Source: UBA2287 sp037442025 (GTDB lineage Bacteria > Bacteroidota > Bacteroidia > Bacteroidales > Tenuifilaceae). Taken from it: 64,000 bases of DNA. Numbering within the stretch: the stretch's first letter is position 1; each line of letters starts with the position of its first letter. Made by a program: the position numbers and the translations under genes. This document shows, piece by piece, positions 34,746 to 43,303 of this stretch. A model generated the notes under the pieces. It saw only the letters and a list, made by a program, of their open reading frames with translations, ran no database searches and had not been told where the DNA came from. The DNA lies in assembly GCA_037442025.1 (NCBI GenBank), contig JBBIRB010000006.1, positions 20,005-84,004 on the forward strand, read 5' to 3'.

Positions 34746-35930
34746 TTATGCTAGTCTTCGCGCTTTGCTATGCGGAAGGAGAGCCCATTTTTCAAAATCG
34801 AAGGGAGAAATTAAAACGAGTCCGGGGCGTTTACCCAATTCAATACTTCCCAAATGGTTTTGAAAACCCAATGCCCTCGAGCCATTGAGGGTTGCCCAGG
34901 TAATAACTTCGTTGAAGGAAATGGAAGGAAAGTTTGAGGTAATGATTCGAACCTGCTCGAGCATTGAAAGGCTATTGGTTGATGCATAGCTGTCGGTTCC
35001 AACAACTAGCCTGTTGCTGTGGGCCAGGAACTGAGGAATGGCCGGAAGTTTCTGCTCAATGAAAAGGTTCGATTGGGGGCAGAAGCAAAAGTATGCATTG
35101 GGAAAGTGCAATGCTGTTTTTTCTATTGTTTCTGCTGGCAGATAGGTATTATGTACCAGAATCATCTTTGCTTCAGGGTGTATATGCCGCATCAGGATAT
35201 CGAGAGGGCTTCCCTTGGGCGAAGTGTTGGTTGGCAATCCAAGTTCGTTCAGCACCCCTACAAAGTCACCTGTTTGGCTGTTGCTAAAAGCAATATCGGC
35301 CAAACTTTCGGCAAAATGAATGGATATAACTTCTTGCCCATTGAAAGCGGGCGAAGATGCTTGCCATAGAGTTTCGGAAAGGCTATAGGTAGAATGCGGC
35401 GTAATACTGCTGTGCCCCAAATCAGCATCAGCAGCTATTTGTAAAATGGCCTTAGCCCGCTCTATAATTAGATCCGCCGACTCTGGCCTTAGACCTAAAA
35501 CTTCAATGAAATTTATGCAATCCAGAGGGCTTCTTTTTTTTGCTTCGAAGCTTAATGCCGAGTTACAAATGTCGCCTAATGCAGATACACCCTCAAGATA
35601 CATATCCTTTAAGGCTTGTTCAACGGCTCGCTCTGCTTCACTTTCTGGGGCTTCGCGGTAGGCGTTTACCTGTAATAAAAATTGAGCCAAACCCCCTCCT
35701 TGCTGGGTTTTGCCCTTCATGTGCGAAAGTTCGGAATGGCAGTGGGCATTTACAAAACCGGGCACTATAATTCCATTTCGGAATTCGGTATGTGCGTACT
35801 CTTTTGGGTGCTCTTCTTGTTCAATAATCTCAATGATGGTTCCCTGCTCATCAACACCAATTACTCCATTACGAATGGGTTTTCCGTTAATGGGTAAAAT
35901 GTAGTTGGCAGAGAATCTGCGTGGGGGCAT
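34746..35930 (-). CDS. Amidohydrolase (aminodeoxyfutalosine/SAH deaminase-like)
   Basis: About 394 aa. The ATG at 35930 (MPPRRFSANYILPINGKPI) is preferred, four bases after the lipocalin stop; the open frame to 35972 would overlap that gene. Metal site motif NAHCHSELSHMKG (HxH), then SITPHSTYSLS, SIHFAESLAD (His/Glu), VGTDSYASTNSLSMLEQ with the catalytic Asp. These match the cytosine-deaminase-like/ATZ-TRZ amidohydrolases. Substrate could be adenosine-type (S-adenosylhomocysteine, methylthioadenosine, aminodeoxyfutalosine); the sequence does not settle it, and no other futalosine-pathway gene is present. Confidence 0.85.
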   Translation of the reverse strand: MPPRRFSANYILPINGKPIRNGVIGVDEQGTIIEIIEQEEHPKEYAHTEFRNGIIVPGFVNAHCHSELSHMKGKTQQGGGLAQFLLQVNAYREAPESEAERAVEQALKDMYLEGVSALGDICNSALSFEAKKRSPLDCINFIEVLGLRPESADLIIERAKAILQIAADADLGHSSITPHSTYSLSETLWQASSPAFNGQEVISIHFAESLADIAFSNSQTGDFVGVLNELGLPTNTSPKGSPLDILMRHIHPEAKMILVHNTYLPAETIEKTALHFPNAYFCFCPQSNLFIEQKLPAIPQFLAHSNRLVVGTDSYASTNSLSMLEQVRIITSNFPSISFNEVITWATLNGSRALGFQNHLGSIELGKRPGLVLISPFDFEKWALLPHSKARRLA

Positions 35931-35934
35931 TGTT

Positions 35935-36468
35935 TTAGTTTTGTGGTTGCTCAACCAATTCGAGTTTTTCAATATCGTAACCCAGTTCCATTACCTTTTT
36001 AAGAATTTGATTGTAAACTTCGTTGGGCATCTGTGGTGTTCGACTTAGGATCCACAAGTAGTTCATTGAACTGCTTCCAACCAGCGCCCATTGGTAGTTT
36101 TCATCGAGATCGAGGATGTAGTAATCGGCACCAAATGGCCAAAAAAAGTATACTTTCAGTTTGCCAGGCTCCAGAGGGTTGGGGACCTTAGCCCAGGCCT
36201 TTGCTTTACTCCGCTTCCCATTAAGCGAGCCTTTAAAACCCTGATTAAGAACTTCGATGCGTCCGTTTGGCTTAAGTGAATAGGTAGCGGTAACCCCAAC
36301 AAGGCCCTTTTCGAAGGAGTGTGGGTAGCGGGCAATTTCGAACCACTTACCGGCATAAAGTTCTAAATCGACCTGAGCAACGGTTGTTCTAAGTGGTTTA
36401 TCTTCCTGTTTCATTGTGCAATGCGAAGATGTAATGACGAGAAAAAGCAGCGAGATTAGCTTAATCAT
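35935..36468 (-). CDS. Lipocalin family lipoprotein (Blc-like)
   Basis: 177 aa. A short lipoprotein signal (MIKLISLLFLVITSSHC) makes Cys17 the probable lipidation site. The lipocalin signature YAGKWFEIARYPHSFEKG is followed by YSLKPNGRIEVLNQGF and YFFWPFGADYYILDLDENYQWALVGSS, as in bacterial Blc, which binds lysophospholipids or fatty acids at the outer membrane. Length is that of Blc. It lies 20 bases after the PAP2-like gene. Confidence 0.92.
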   Translation of the reverse strand: MIKLISLLFLVITSSHCTMKQEDKPLRTTVAQVDLELYAGKWFEIARYPHSFEKGLVGVTATYSLKPNGRIEVLNQGFKGSLNGKRSKAKAWAKVPNPLEPGKLKVYFFWPFGADYYILDLDENYQWALVGSSSMNYLWILSRTPQMPNEVYNQILKKVMELGYDIEKLELVEQPQN

Positions 36469-36488
36469 TGAATGTCAAAATTTTGTTT

Positions 36489-37109
36489 CTAAAGTAACAT
36501 CAGAACGCCCATCATTGTTGCCCAGCCCAATACGAACCCTGTGTAAACTTGGGGGGGATTGTGGGCCTTTAGGGTCAGTCGCGCCCAGCCAACAAGGCCA
36601 GCAACAAAAATAGTTAATACCAGAAACACAAGAACTTCTGCCTGAAAAAGCAGTGAAAACGAAAAGATAAGACCGGCAAGTCCACCAATACCAACCATGT
36701 GAATGCTAATTTTCCACCAGATGGTTACAATAAGGGTAAGCACAATGGTTACCGATGCCGCTAGCATATACATTGGTACCACCCCGGGAATGGGCAACTT
36801 GCGGAGGAAATAAAACGAGAAAAAATATGGGATAAGCGTAAAAACGATGGGAACCAAACGTTCCCTATTGTTGGGCATATGAATGCTTTTTATAATGCCA
36901 AACCGCTGGAAAAGCGGAATCATTATCAGAGGTAGAGCCAAGGTGTTAATACCAACTACTAGAGTTATAAGTTTCTTTGCTTCAAAGGGAAGAAGCGAAA
37001 GGTAGCTGCCAGCAGAAAAAATGAAAATTAAACCGATGGTTGGGGTGTTTAATGGGTGAAACAGCACTGAAATAATGCGGGCAAGTACCTTGCTGATTAT
37101 TGTTTTCAT
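36489..37109 (-). CDS. PAP2-like integral membrane protein
   Basis: 206 aa with about six helices. Degenerate PAP2 phosphatase motifs are in order: NNRERLVP (for KxxxxxxRP), ISIHMVGIGGLAG (for PSGH) and ARLTLKAHNPPQVYTGFVLG (for SRxxxxxHxxxD). The catalytic His residues of motifs 2 and 3 appear retained, whereas motif 1 lacks the usual Lys spacing. Possibly a lipid phosphatase of undecaprenyl or phospholipid substrates, or a non-catalytic relative. Follows rpoN by 11 bases. Confidence 0.75.
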   Translation of the reverse strand: MKTIISKVLARIISVLFHPLNTPTIGLIFIFSAGSYLSLLPFEAKKLITLVVGINTLALPLIMIPLFQRFGIIKSIHMPNNRERLVPIVFTLIPYFFSFYFLRKLPIPGVVPMYMLAASVTIVLTLIVTIWWKISIHMVGIGGLAGLIFSFSLLFQAEVLVFLVLTIFVAGLVGWARLTLKAHNPPQVYTGFVLGWATMMGVLMLL

Positions 37110-37120
37110 AGGCTCCAGCG

Positions 37121-38578
37121 CTAAAGTTTCTTACGAAGTCGAGCCACGGGTATCCCAAGTTGCTCGCGGTATTTTGCAACAGTTCTGCGAGCTATGGGGT
37201 AACCCTTCTGTTTCAAAATATCCATTAGTTTTTCGTCGGTCAGGGGCTTTCGCTTGTTTTCGGCCTCTAAGCAATCCTGTAGTATTTTTTTTATCTCTTT
37301 AGTCGAAACCTCTTCGCCGGCTTCGTTCTGCATGCTTTCGCTAAAGAAGTGCTTTAAGGGGAGGATTCCAAAATGGGTTTGTATGTACTTGCTGTTGGCC
37401 ACCCGTGAAATGGTAGAAATATCGAGACCCGTAATCTCGGCTATATCTTTCAGAATCATGGGTCGGAGCTTGGTTTCATCGCCCTCCCTGAAGTACTCTT
37501 TTTGGTAGTCGAGAATAGCCTGCATGGTATTCATCAGGGTATTCTGACGTTGCTTAATGGCATCGATAAACCACTTGGCCGAATCGATCTTTTGCTTCAC
37601 AAATGCCACCGCTTCCTTCTCTTGGCGGCTTGCATTTTCCTTGTTTACCGAGTACGACTCGATCATTTCGCTGTATTCCTGACTGATACGCAATTCGGGT
37701 ACATTCCGCGAGTTAAGGCTCAGCTGCAGGGTGCCGTCAGTTAATTCAAGAATGAAGTCGGGGATAATAGGCTGAGCGGCCCTATTATTGGGGTCGTAAA
37801 AGGAGCCTCCGGGCTTTGGGTTTAACTTCAGAATTTCGTCAATGGCCTCTTTGAGTTCTTGGTCTGACAGGTTCAGTCGGTCCTGAATTTTATCGTAGTG
37901 CTTGCGGGTAAACTCTTCGAAATGGTATTTGAGAATTTTTCGTGCAATTGCAATTTCGGGGTGAGCTTGGTTTTTAGCCTCTACCTGAAGTAAAAGGCAC
38001 TCCTGCAGATCGCGAGCCCCAACACCGGGGGGCTCAAGCTCATGAATTATGAAAAGCAGTTTTTCTAACTCATCTTCCGAAGTTTCAATTCCCATTGAGA
38101 AAGCAAGGTCGTCGGCAATGTTTACCAGTTTCCGGCGCAGGTATCCATCGTCATCGAGGTTTCCTATTAGGTAAATGGCCAAGCCGCGTTCTCTTTCTGA
38201 AAGAATTCTTAGTCCAAGCTGGGTTTCGAGATGCTCGTGAAAGGTTTGACCCACCGAAAAGGGGATTTCTTCTCGCTTATCGTCTTTGGAGAAATTATTG
38301 GCAACCAGCTTGTACGATGGAACATCTTCGTCGTTTATGTAATCCTCAAGCGAGAATTCATCCTCATCTTTCCCATCTACATCCTCGTTCTGGGGCTCAG
38401 CTTCTGCCTGGTATTCGTCGTCCATCCCCCCAATTTCTTCGAGGGTAGGGTTCTCCTCAATTTCTTTTTTAATTCGTTGCTCAAGCAGCATGGTAGGCAG
38501 TTCCAGCAACTTAATTACTTGAATTTGCTGTGGAGAGAGTTTCTGTAAAAGTTTCTGCTGAAGTTTCTGCTTGAGCAT
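37121..38578 (-). CDS. rpoN: RNA polymerase sigma-54 factor
   Basis: 485 aa. The N-terminal region I is glutamine/leucine-rich (QQKLLQKLSPQQIQVIKLLELP) and binds activator and core. An acidic region II (about 50-85) follows, then the core-binding domain, an HTH (LKDIAEITGLDISTISRVANSKYIQT) and the C-terminal RpoN box ARRTVAKYRE, which recognises -24 promoters. Normal length. No bacterial enhancer-binding protein is encoded in the window. It sits 13 bases after asnS. Confidence 0.97.
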   Translation of the reverse strand: MLKQKLQQKLLQKLSPQQIQVIKLLELPTMLLEQRIKKEIEENPTLEEIGGMDDEYQAEAEPQNEDVDGKDEDEFSLEDYINDEDVPSYKLVANNFSKDDKREEIPFSVGQTFHEHLETQLGLRILSERERGLAIYLIGNLDDDGYLRRKLVNIADDLAFSMGIETSEDELEKLLFIIHELEPPGVGARDLQECLLLQVEAKNQAHPEIAIARKILKYHFEEFTRKHYDKIQDRLNLSDQELKEAIDEILKLNPKPGGSFYDPNNRAAQPIIPDFILELTDGTLQLSLNSRNVPELRISQEYSEMIESYSVNKENASRQEKEAVAFVKQKIDSAKWFIDAIKQRQNTLMNTMQAILDYQKEYFREGDETKLRPMILKDIAEITGLDISTISRVANSKYIQTHFGILPLKHFFSESMQNEAGEEVSTKEIKKILQDCLEAENKRKPLTDEKLMDILKQKGYPIARRTVAKYREQLGIPVARLRKKL

Positions 38579-38591
38579 AGCCTACTTGTGT

Positions 38592-39989
38592 TTAAAATTC
38601 ACAATTATTTGGGGTGCGGGGGAATGGTATAACATCGCGAATGTTCGACATGCCTGTAATAAACAGCAGCAAGCGCTCGAAACCCAGCCCAAACCCGCTA
38701 TGAGGTGCCGTTCCAAACTTACGGGTTTCGAGGTACCACCAAAGTTGTTCTTCGTGAATTTCCATTTCCTTTATTCGGGCGTAAAGTTTATCGTAATTCT
38801 CTTCGCGCTGCGAACCGCCAATAATTTCGCCAATTTTTGGAAAGAGAACGTCCATGGCCCGAACGGTTTTGCCATCGTCGTTCTGCTTCATGTAAAAAGC
38901 CTTAATTTGCTTTGGGTAGCCGGTAAGAATGACTGGCTTTTTGAAATGCTTTTCAACCAAATAACGCTCGTGCTCGCTCTGCAAGTCGGTTCCCCAGAAA
39001 ACAGGAAACTCCCATTTTTGGTCGGCCTTCTCAAGTATTTCAACCCCCTCGGTATAAGTAAGCCGAACAAAAGGATTGTCTACAACAAATTGCAGCCTTT
39101 CAAGCAATTCCTTGTCCCACATTTTATTTAAAAATTCCAAATCGTCCTTACAATTATCGAGCGCATAGCGAACCAAGTATTTCAGAAAATCCTCGGCCAA
39201 ATCCATGTTGTCGTTAATATCGTAGAAAGCCATTTCGGGCTCAATCATCCAAAATTCTGCAAGGTGCCTGGGAGTATTGGAGTTTTCGGCACGGAAAGTA
39301 GGGCCAAATGTGTATATGTCCGACAGGGCCAATGCGGCCAATTCGCCTTCGAGCTGACCCGACACGGTGAGGTTGGCCTCTTTCCCAAAGAAATCTTCGG
39401 CCCAATTCACTTTGCCCTCAGGGGTGCGTGGTGGGTTGTTAACGTCGAGGGTGGTTACCCTGAACATGGCGCCTGCACCTTCGGCATCGGAGCCGGTTAT
39501 AATGGGAGTATGTATGTAGTAGAAACCTTTATCGTTGAAATACTTGTGAATGGCAAATGCCATGGCGTGACGGATGCGAAGCACTGCTCCAAAAGTATTG
39601 GTGCGAGGGCGGAGATGGGCAATTTCGCGGAGAAACTCCAAACTGTGTCCCTTTTTCTGAAGCGGGTATGTTGTAGGATCGGCCTTGCCCAAAATTTCAA
39701 TTCGCGTAGCCCTAATTTCGAAAGGCTGCTCGGCACCAGGCGATTCAACCAGATTTCCTTCAACGCTAATGCAAGCACCGGTTGACACGTCTTTCAGAAA
39801 GTCTTCCCCAAACTGCTCAACCTCGGCAACAATTTGTATGTTGTGAATGGTCGATCCGTCGTTCAAGGCAATAAATGCAATGTTTTTATTTCCCCTGCGG
39901 GTACGAACCCAACCCATTGTTAAAACATCGGCATTAACTGCCTTACCTTTTAGTAGCTCCTTAATTTTTGTTCGCTTTCCGAGTGCCAT
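38592..39989 (-). CDS. asnS: Asparaginyl-tRNA synthetase
   Basis: 465 aa class II synthetase: an N-terminal OB-fold anticodon-binding domain (GWVRTRRGNKNIAFIALNDGS), then the class II core with motif 2 FRAENSNTPRHLAEFWMIEPE and motif 3 GLGFERLLLFITGMSNIRDVIPFPR. AsnS rather than AspS because of the short linker and the ending PFPRTPNNCEF. First gene of the minus-strand run that continues with rpoN. A TATTTTTG element lies 27 bases upstream. Confidence 0.97.
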   Translation of the reverse strand: MALGKRTKIKELLKGKAVNADVLTMGWVRTRRGNKNIAFIALNDGSTIHNIQIVAEVEQFGEDFLKDVSTGACISVEGNLVESPGAEQPFEIRATRIEILGKADPTTYPLQKKGHSLEFLREIAHLRPRTNTFGAVLRIRHAMAFAIHKYFNDKGFYYIHTPIITGSDAEGAGAMFRVTTLDVNNPPRTPEGKVNWAEDFFGKEANLTVSGQLEGELAALALSDIYTFGPTFRAENSNTPRHLAEFWMIEPEMAFYDINDNMDLAEDFLKYLVRYALDNCKDDLEFLNKMWDKELLERLQFVVDNPFVRLTYTEGVEILEKADQKWEFPVFWGTDLQSEHERYLVEKHFKKPVILTGYPKQIKAFYMKQNDDGKTVRAMDVLFPKIGEIIGGSQREENYDKLYARIKEMEIHEEQLWWYLETRKFGTAPHSGFGLGFERLLLFITGMSNIRDVIPFPRTPNNCEF

Positions 39990-40015
39990 ATAAAAATTTG
40001 TTTTCTGTTAAGTTA

Positions 40016-40023
40016 CAAAAATA
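40016..40023 (-). promoter_or_regulatory. Candidate -7 element for asnS operon
   Basis: TATTTTTG on the minus strand is an exact TAnnTTTG match 27 bases upstream of the asnS ATG. No TTG is visible at the -33 distance, so this is a partial promoter match. Confidence 0.45.
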
Positions 40024-40101
40024 GCGATTGTGCGGAATAATAGCTATTCCCCCAATCATGTTTTTTGAAATGGGTATGTTTTTTGTAGAAATACTACTCC
40101 G

Positions 40102-41112
40102 CTACCTGCTGTAGTAACTCGACAACCGCCTACGGAAAACCGCTTCGTTGGCTTCGTTCACGGCCTCAACCAGGGCTTCAACTTTTTCAATACGAAGTTT
40201 CTGTTCTTCGGGCGAAAGCCTTTCCTGGTCACGAAACACTACGTAATCAATACGATACCCCGTTTTATCGAGGCTCATCGCTACTGCAGCATTGTAATCG
40301 TCGAAAATAATGATTGAGGGTAGGTTGCTAAGGCTATACAACGCCAGAGCGTTTTCAACTTTATCGCGAATGAACGAAATTTGGCTAGCGCCAAGGTATT
40401 TGGCACCAAGTAGAAGCCGAACTAAATTTATTTGTGCTACAAAGCTACGCTTCCCTTCGCTTACAAGCTTATCGAAGTCTTTTTGCGATGTACTTAGAAA
40501 CCTGTCGATGAAGTGCTCGGGAATACCCTGCAAATCGCGGAGGTCGTTCTCTCGGGCACGCTGCTTGTACTCTTTATGTGCCGTTTTTTGGTCGAAGGGA
40601 ATATAGTGTGTCCACTTTTGAGTGCGCTTGTAAGTTGCCGTCATGGGCTTGGGCTTCCATTTGGTAACAGGACGCAACATAATGGGGTCGGAAAGGTTCA
40701 ACTGTTGCGACTCTAGCGAGTACATTAAGCAGTTGATGAAATGAATATAACCGCCACCCACCGTTTTGTGTAGGGCAGACCATAGGGTTTGTGGGGTTTC
40801 CCTGCGGGATGTATCGGAAGCGGCTGAGGCCGCTTGCTGAAGTTTCCGTTGCTTAAGGTACGTAACAAATTCTTCATCGAGGTTAACCGGATAGTAAGTG
40901 GTTGCTTGCCGCGAGGTATCGGTAATGGTTCTTCCGGCATGATGAAGCGCCCGAACGTCCATTACATAATTGGTATCGTTCGAGAGCCGAATGTGTAAAT
41001 TGTAATCGGAGCTCCAGCGCATTTCGCTAATCGATGGCGCTTTTATTTGGCCCATCAGTAATTGCGTATGCACACAAAGCGCCAATGTAATTATATACCA
41101 GATTGTTCTCAT
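40102..41112 (-). CDS. Exported protein of unknown function
   Basis: About 336 aa. I place the start at 41112 (MRTIWYIITLALCVHTQLLMGQ), which gives a Sec signal peptide; the frame extends to 41184 without one. The mature part is charged and partly helical, with repeated YK/KxY segments around residues 165-215 and a C-terminal region VEALVEAVNEANEAVFRRRL. No conserved enzyme motif is visible and I recognise no family. Isolated: convergent with nothing, 922 bases of gene-poor DNA upstream. Confidence 0.75.
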   Translation of the reverse strand: MRTIWYIITLALCVHTQLLMGQIKAPSISEMRWSSDYNLHIRLSNDTNYVMDVRALHHAGRTITDTSRQATTYYPVNLDEEFVTYLKQRKLQQAASAASDTSRRETPQTLWSALHKTVGGGYIHFINCLMYSLESQQLNLSDPIMLRPVTKWKPKPMTATYKRTQKWTHYIPFDQKTAHKEYKQRARENDLRDLQGIPEHFIDRFLSTSQKDFDKLVSEGKRSFVAQINLVRLLLGAKYLGASQISFIRDKVENALALYSLSNLPSIIIFDDYNAAVAMSLDKTGYRIDYVVFRDQERLSPEEQKLRIEKVEALVEAVNEANEAVFRRRLSSYYSR

Positions 41113-42035
41113 GGCTAGCGGGGTTTTATTGCTGGTTAAAATTACAAAAATTGAACGGGAATTGAAACACAGCAACGCAAACAAAAAAGCAATTTAATGC
41201 AATAGGGTTATTCTTCACATAAGAAAGTTCTCGCCAATCCCTTCACCGACCCGTTGGTGTAAAAATCCATTGAATTGTATATGCGGATGTTGCCGATTAT
41301 ATCGCCCTTGTTAGGAACAGTTAAAAATAGCATAACCTGATTGACACGAATGAGAAGTTCACCGAAACTATAAACCGTCCTGTAACCATCGAGGTCAGAA
41401 AAGCAAACCGCTTCGGCTCATTTAAACGGCATCTATTACAAACAGGGAATAAGCATTTAAGATCACAAAAGGGTATCGTGCTCGAGAAGGAGTTCAGTCC
41501 TCATTATTTCTCACTTTGTTTGAATGATTAATTTATTTTGAAGGGCAGAAAGTTGGTTTAACTTTTTACCCTGCCTTTCGTTTTTAAATAAAACTTATAA
41601 ATATTGATATACAGTTAAATAGGTTAAGTGTAGGAGGGGTAGTTAAATTAATAGGAGGACAAATTTATTTTCAGGAGTCGCCCACTTACGGACAAGTATT
41701 CATCACCTCGCTGAGCCCCGCCGAACATCAAAGGCAAATTAAAGCACATGCTGTAATGTTTTTTTGGTTCGTCGTTTTCTTGTTTGCAACTAGCAATTCC
41801 AGCCAAACAGCAGTTCTAATGAATACGTTTCGGATTGTTAAGCTTCTTTTTTTGCGTTTATAATTTAAATCAATTATCATCATGCGAACAATAATATGAA
41901 GGGATCAAGTGTGTATAAATCATCGATATGCAACAATTTGCATATTGTGTTTTACAATATATTGAAAGAATTTTCTTAAACAATTATCAATTGTTTTCCC
42001 TAGCTTCGTAGCCAAAATCGATACAATAGCCCTAC
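41113..42035. other. Gene-poor 0.9-kb gap with possible coding remnants
   Basis: No gene of normal quality. Between about 41209 and 41412 the minus strand has a start-less open frame of about 65 codons (reads GYRTVYSFGELLIRVNQV), and the plus strand has an equally protein-like frame of about 67 codons from 41325 to 41535 (reads TINRPVTIEVRKANRFG). At 41670-41760 the plus strand reads YGQVFITSLSPAEHQRQ. None has a start codon, and I cannot say which, if any, is genuine. They could be decayed genes. The rest is AT-rich and unstructured. Confidence 0.35.
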
Positions 42036-42383
42036 ATGGCAACCTTTAAAAATACCCTAATTCAAATTAACCAAATAGCCATGGATCGCGGCGATGAGCA
42101 ACTTGGCGTTACCCTAATTACAAACTACCTTAAACTTATAAACGAGGAGAGCGAGCGGCCTAAGTTCGTTGCTCTTTATAACAGCGGAGTAAGCTTGGAG
42201 TGCAATGGTTCTCCCATTATACCAATTTTTAATGAAATGGAACAGAAAGACGTTAATGTAATTGCCTGCACCACCTGCCTAAAGCATTTTAATTTGCTTA
42301 ACGAGCAACAGGTTGGCATTGCTGGAACCATGATGGACATTATCGACTTGCAAAAAGTAGCCGATAAGGTAATTTCGCTGTAA
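42036..42383 (+). CDS. DsrE/YedF C-domain-like protein
   Basis: 115 aa. It matches the C-terminal DsrE-like half of the selenium-metabolism protein YedF: LGVTLITNYLKLI, FVALYNSGVSLECNGSP, NVIACTTCLKHFNLLNEQQVGIAGTMMDI. Cys78 and Cys81 (CTTC) occupy the expected sulfur/selenium-carrier position. The TusA-like N-terminal domain of full YedF is absent, so it is a stand-alone version. Role probably in sulfur relay or redox; not established. It precedes ubiX by 56 bases. Confidence 0.8.
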   Translation: MATFKNTLIQINQIAMDRGDEQLGVTLITNYLKLINEESERPKFVALYNSGVSLECNGSPIIPIFNEMEQKDVNVIACTTCLKHFNLLNEQQVGIAGTMMDIIDLQKVADKVISL

Positions 42384-42404
42384 AACATTGCAAGGGCTTG
42401 AATG

Positions 42405-42435
42405 TTGTTTCTATAAAAGGAATAATTGAACTTTG
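42405..42435 (+). promoter_or_regulatory. Candidate promoter for ubiX
   Basis: TTG (42405-42407), exactly 20 bases, then GAACTTTG (42428-42435). The spacing is right for a Bacteroidota promoter but the -7 element has GA for TA. The 3' end is 4 bases from the ubiX ATG, so a transcript from here would be nearly leaderless, which weakens the call. Confidence 0.3.
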
Positions 42436-42439
42436 ATTA

Positions 42440-43009
42440 ATGAAGTTGAAAAAAAGAATAGTTTTAGGAATAACCGGTGCAAGCGGATCGATATACGCGC
42501 AGCGCATGGTTGAGAAATTAATTGCTCTTACCAATGCAATAAGCGAAATAGCTATTATTTACTCCGATACCGGCAAGGAGGTTTGGAAGTATGAACTGGG
42601 CGATAATTTTCCTAAGTCGGAGTTAGTTCGAGAGTTTTCTAATAGCAGTTTTTTTGCTCCTCCCGCCTCGGGTAGCGCAGGCTACGATGCAATGGTAGTT
42701 ATACCCTGTACCGCTGGAACCATGGGACGCATAGCGAATGGCACCAGCAACGACCTAATTGCGCGCAGCGCCGATGTTATGCTTAAAGAGCGTAAACCCT
42801 TGGTTCTGGTTCTTCGCGAGTCGCCATACAGCCTTATTCATATTGAAAATATGCGCACCATTACCCTTGCGGGGGGTATTATTTTTCCTGCCAGCCCTTC
42901 GTTTTACAGCAAACCCAACAATATGGTTGAACTTGTCGACACAGTAGTCGATAGGGTTTTGGGCATAATAGGCTTGGAGAATAAAGGTTTTAAGTGGGGA
43001 GAAAAATGA
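42440..43009 (+). CDS. ubiX: Flavin prenyltransferase
   Basis: UbiX/Pad1 family enzyme that prenylates FMN to make the cofactor of UbiD-type decarboxylases. 189 aa, normal. The start GITGASGSIYAQRMVEKL binds flavin phosphate. VVIPCTAGTMGRIANGTSNDLIARSADVML, and KPLVLVLRESPYSLIHIENM are diagnostic. No ubiD is in the window. It is followed at 43092 by a heptanucleotide repeat. Confidence 0.95.
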   Translation: MKLKKRIVLGITGASGSIYAQRMVEKLIALTNAISEIAIIYSDTGKEVWKYELGDNFPKSELVREFSNSSFFAPPASGSAGYDAMVVIPCTAGTMGRIANGTSNDLIARSADVMLKERKPLVLVLRESPYSLIHIENMRTITLAGGIIFPASPSFYSKPNNMVELVDTVVDRVLGIIGLENKGFKWGEK

Positions 43010-43091
43010 GAAATATTAAGAGACTAATGCTTAAATTTAATTTATGTTGATATGGATAATGGTGTCCGAATACTGAAGCTGGATACAATTC

Positions 43092-43182
43092 CAACTATCA
43101 ACTATCAACCAACAACTATCAACCATCAACCATCAACCATCAACCATCAACCATCAACCATCAACCATCAACCAACAACCAA
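43092..43182 (+). repeat. Heptanucleotide tandem repeat (CAACCAT)n
   Basis: About 13 consecutive 7-base units. Eight are CAACCAT, with CAACTAT and CAACCAA variants at the ends. It lies in the 294-base spacer between ubiX and the proline dehydrogenase gene and is not translated. Variant units sit at the ends and identical ones in the middle, as expected from slippage. Confidence 0.93.
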
Positions 43183-43303
43183 ATACAGCCAACAAAAATC
43201 ATAATTTCCTTTTAAAATTTTCCCAACATTTGCAACCATTTTTTAATTCAACAGGTTTAAACTAAAGGCAAAGAATATAATTATTTAACTCAATTTAAGC
43301 ACC

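Noticed and set aside
38571..39131. Plus-strand frame of 186 codons opposite asnS
   Set aside because: It is an antisense shadow of the asnS 3' half and of its end; the minus strand carries class II motifs throughout.
43092..43182. CRISPR array
   Set aside because: The units are 7 bases and contiguous, with no spacers. It is a simple tandem repeat, and no cas gene is nearby.
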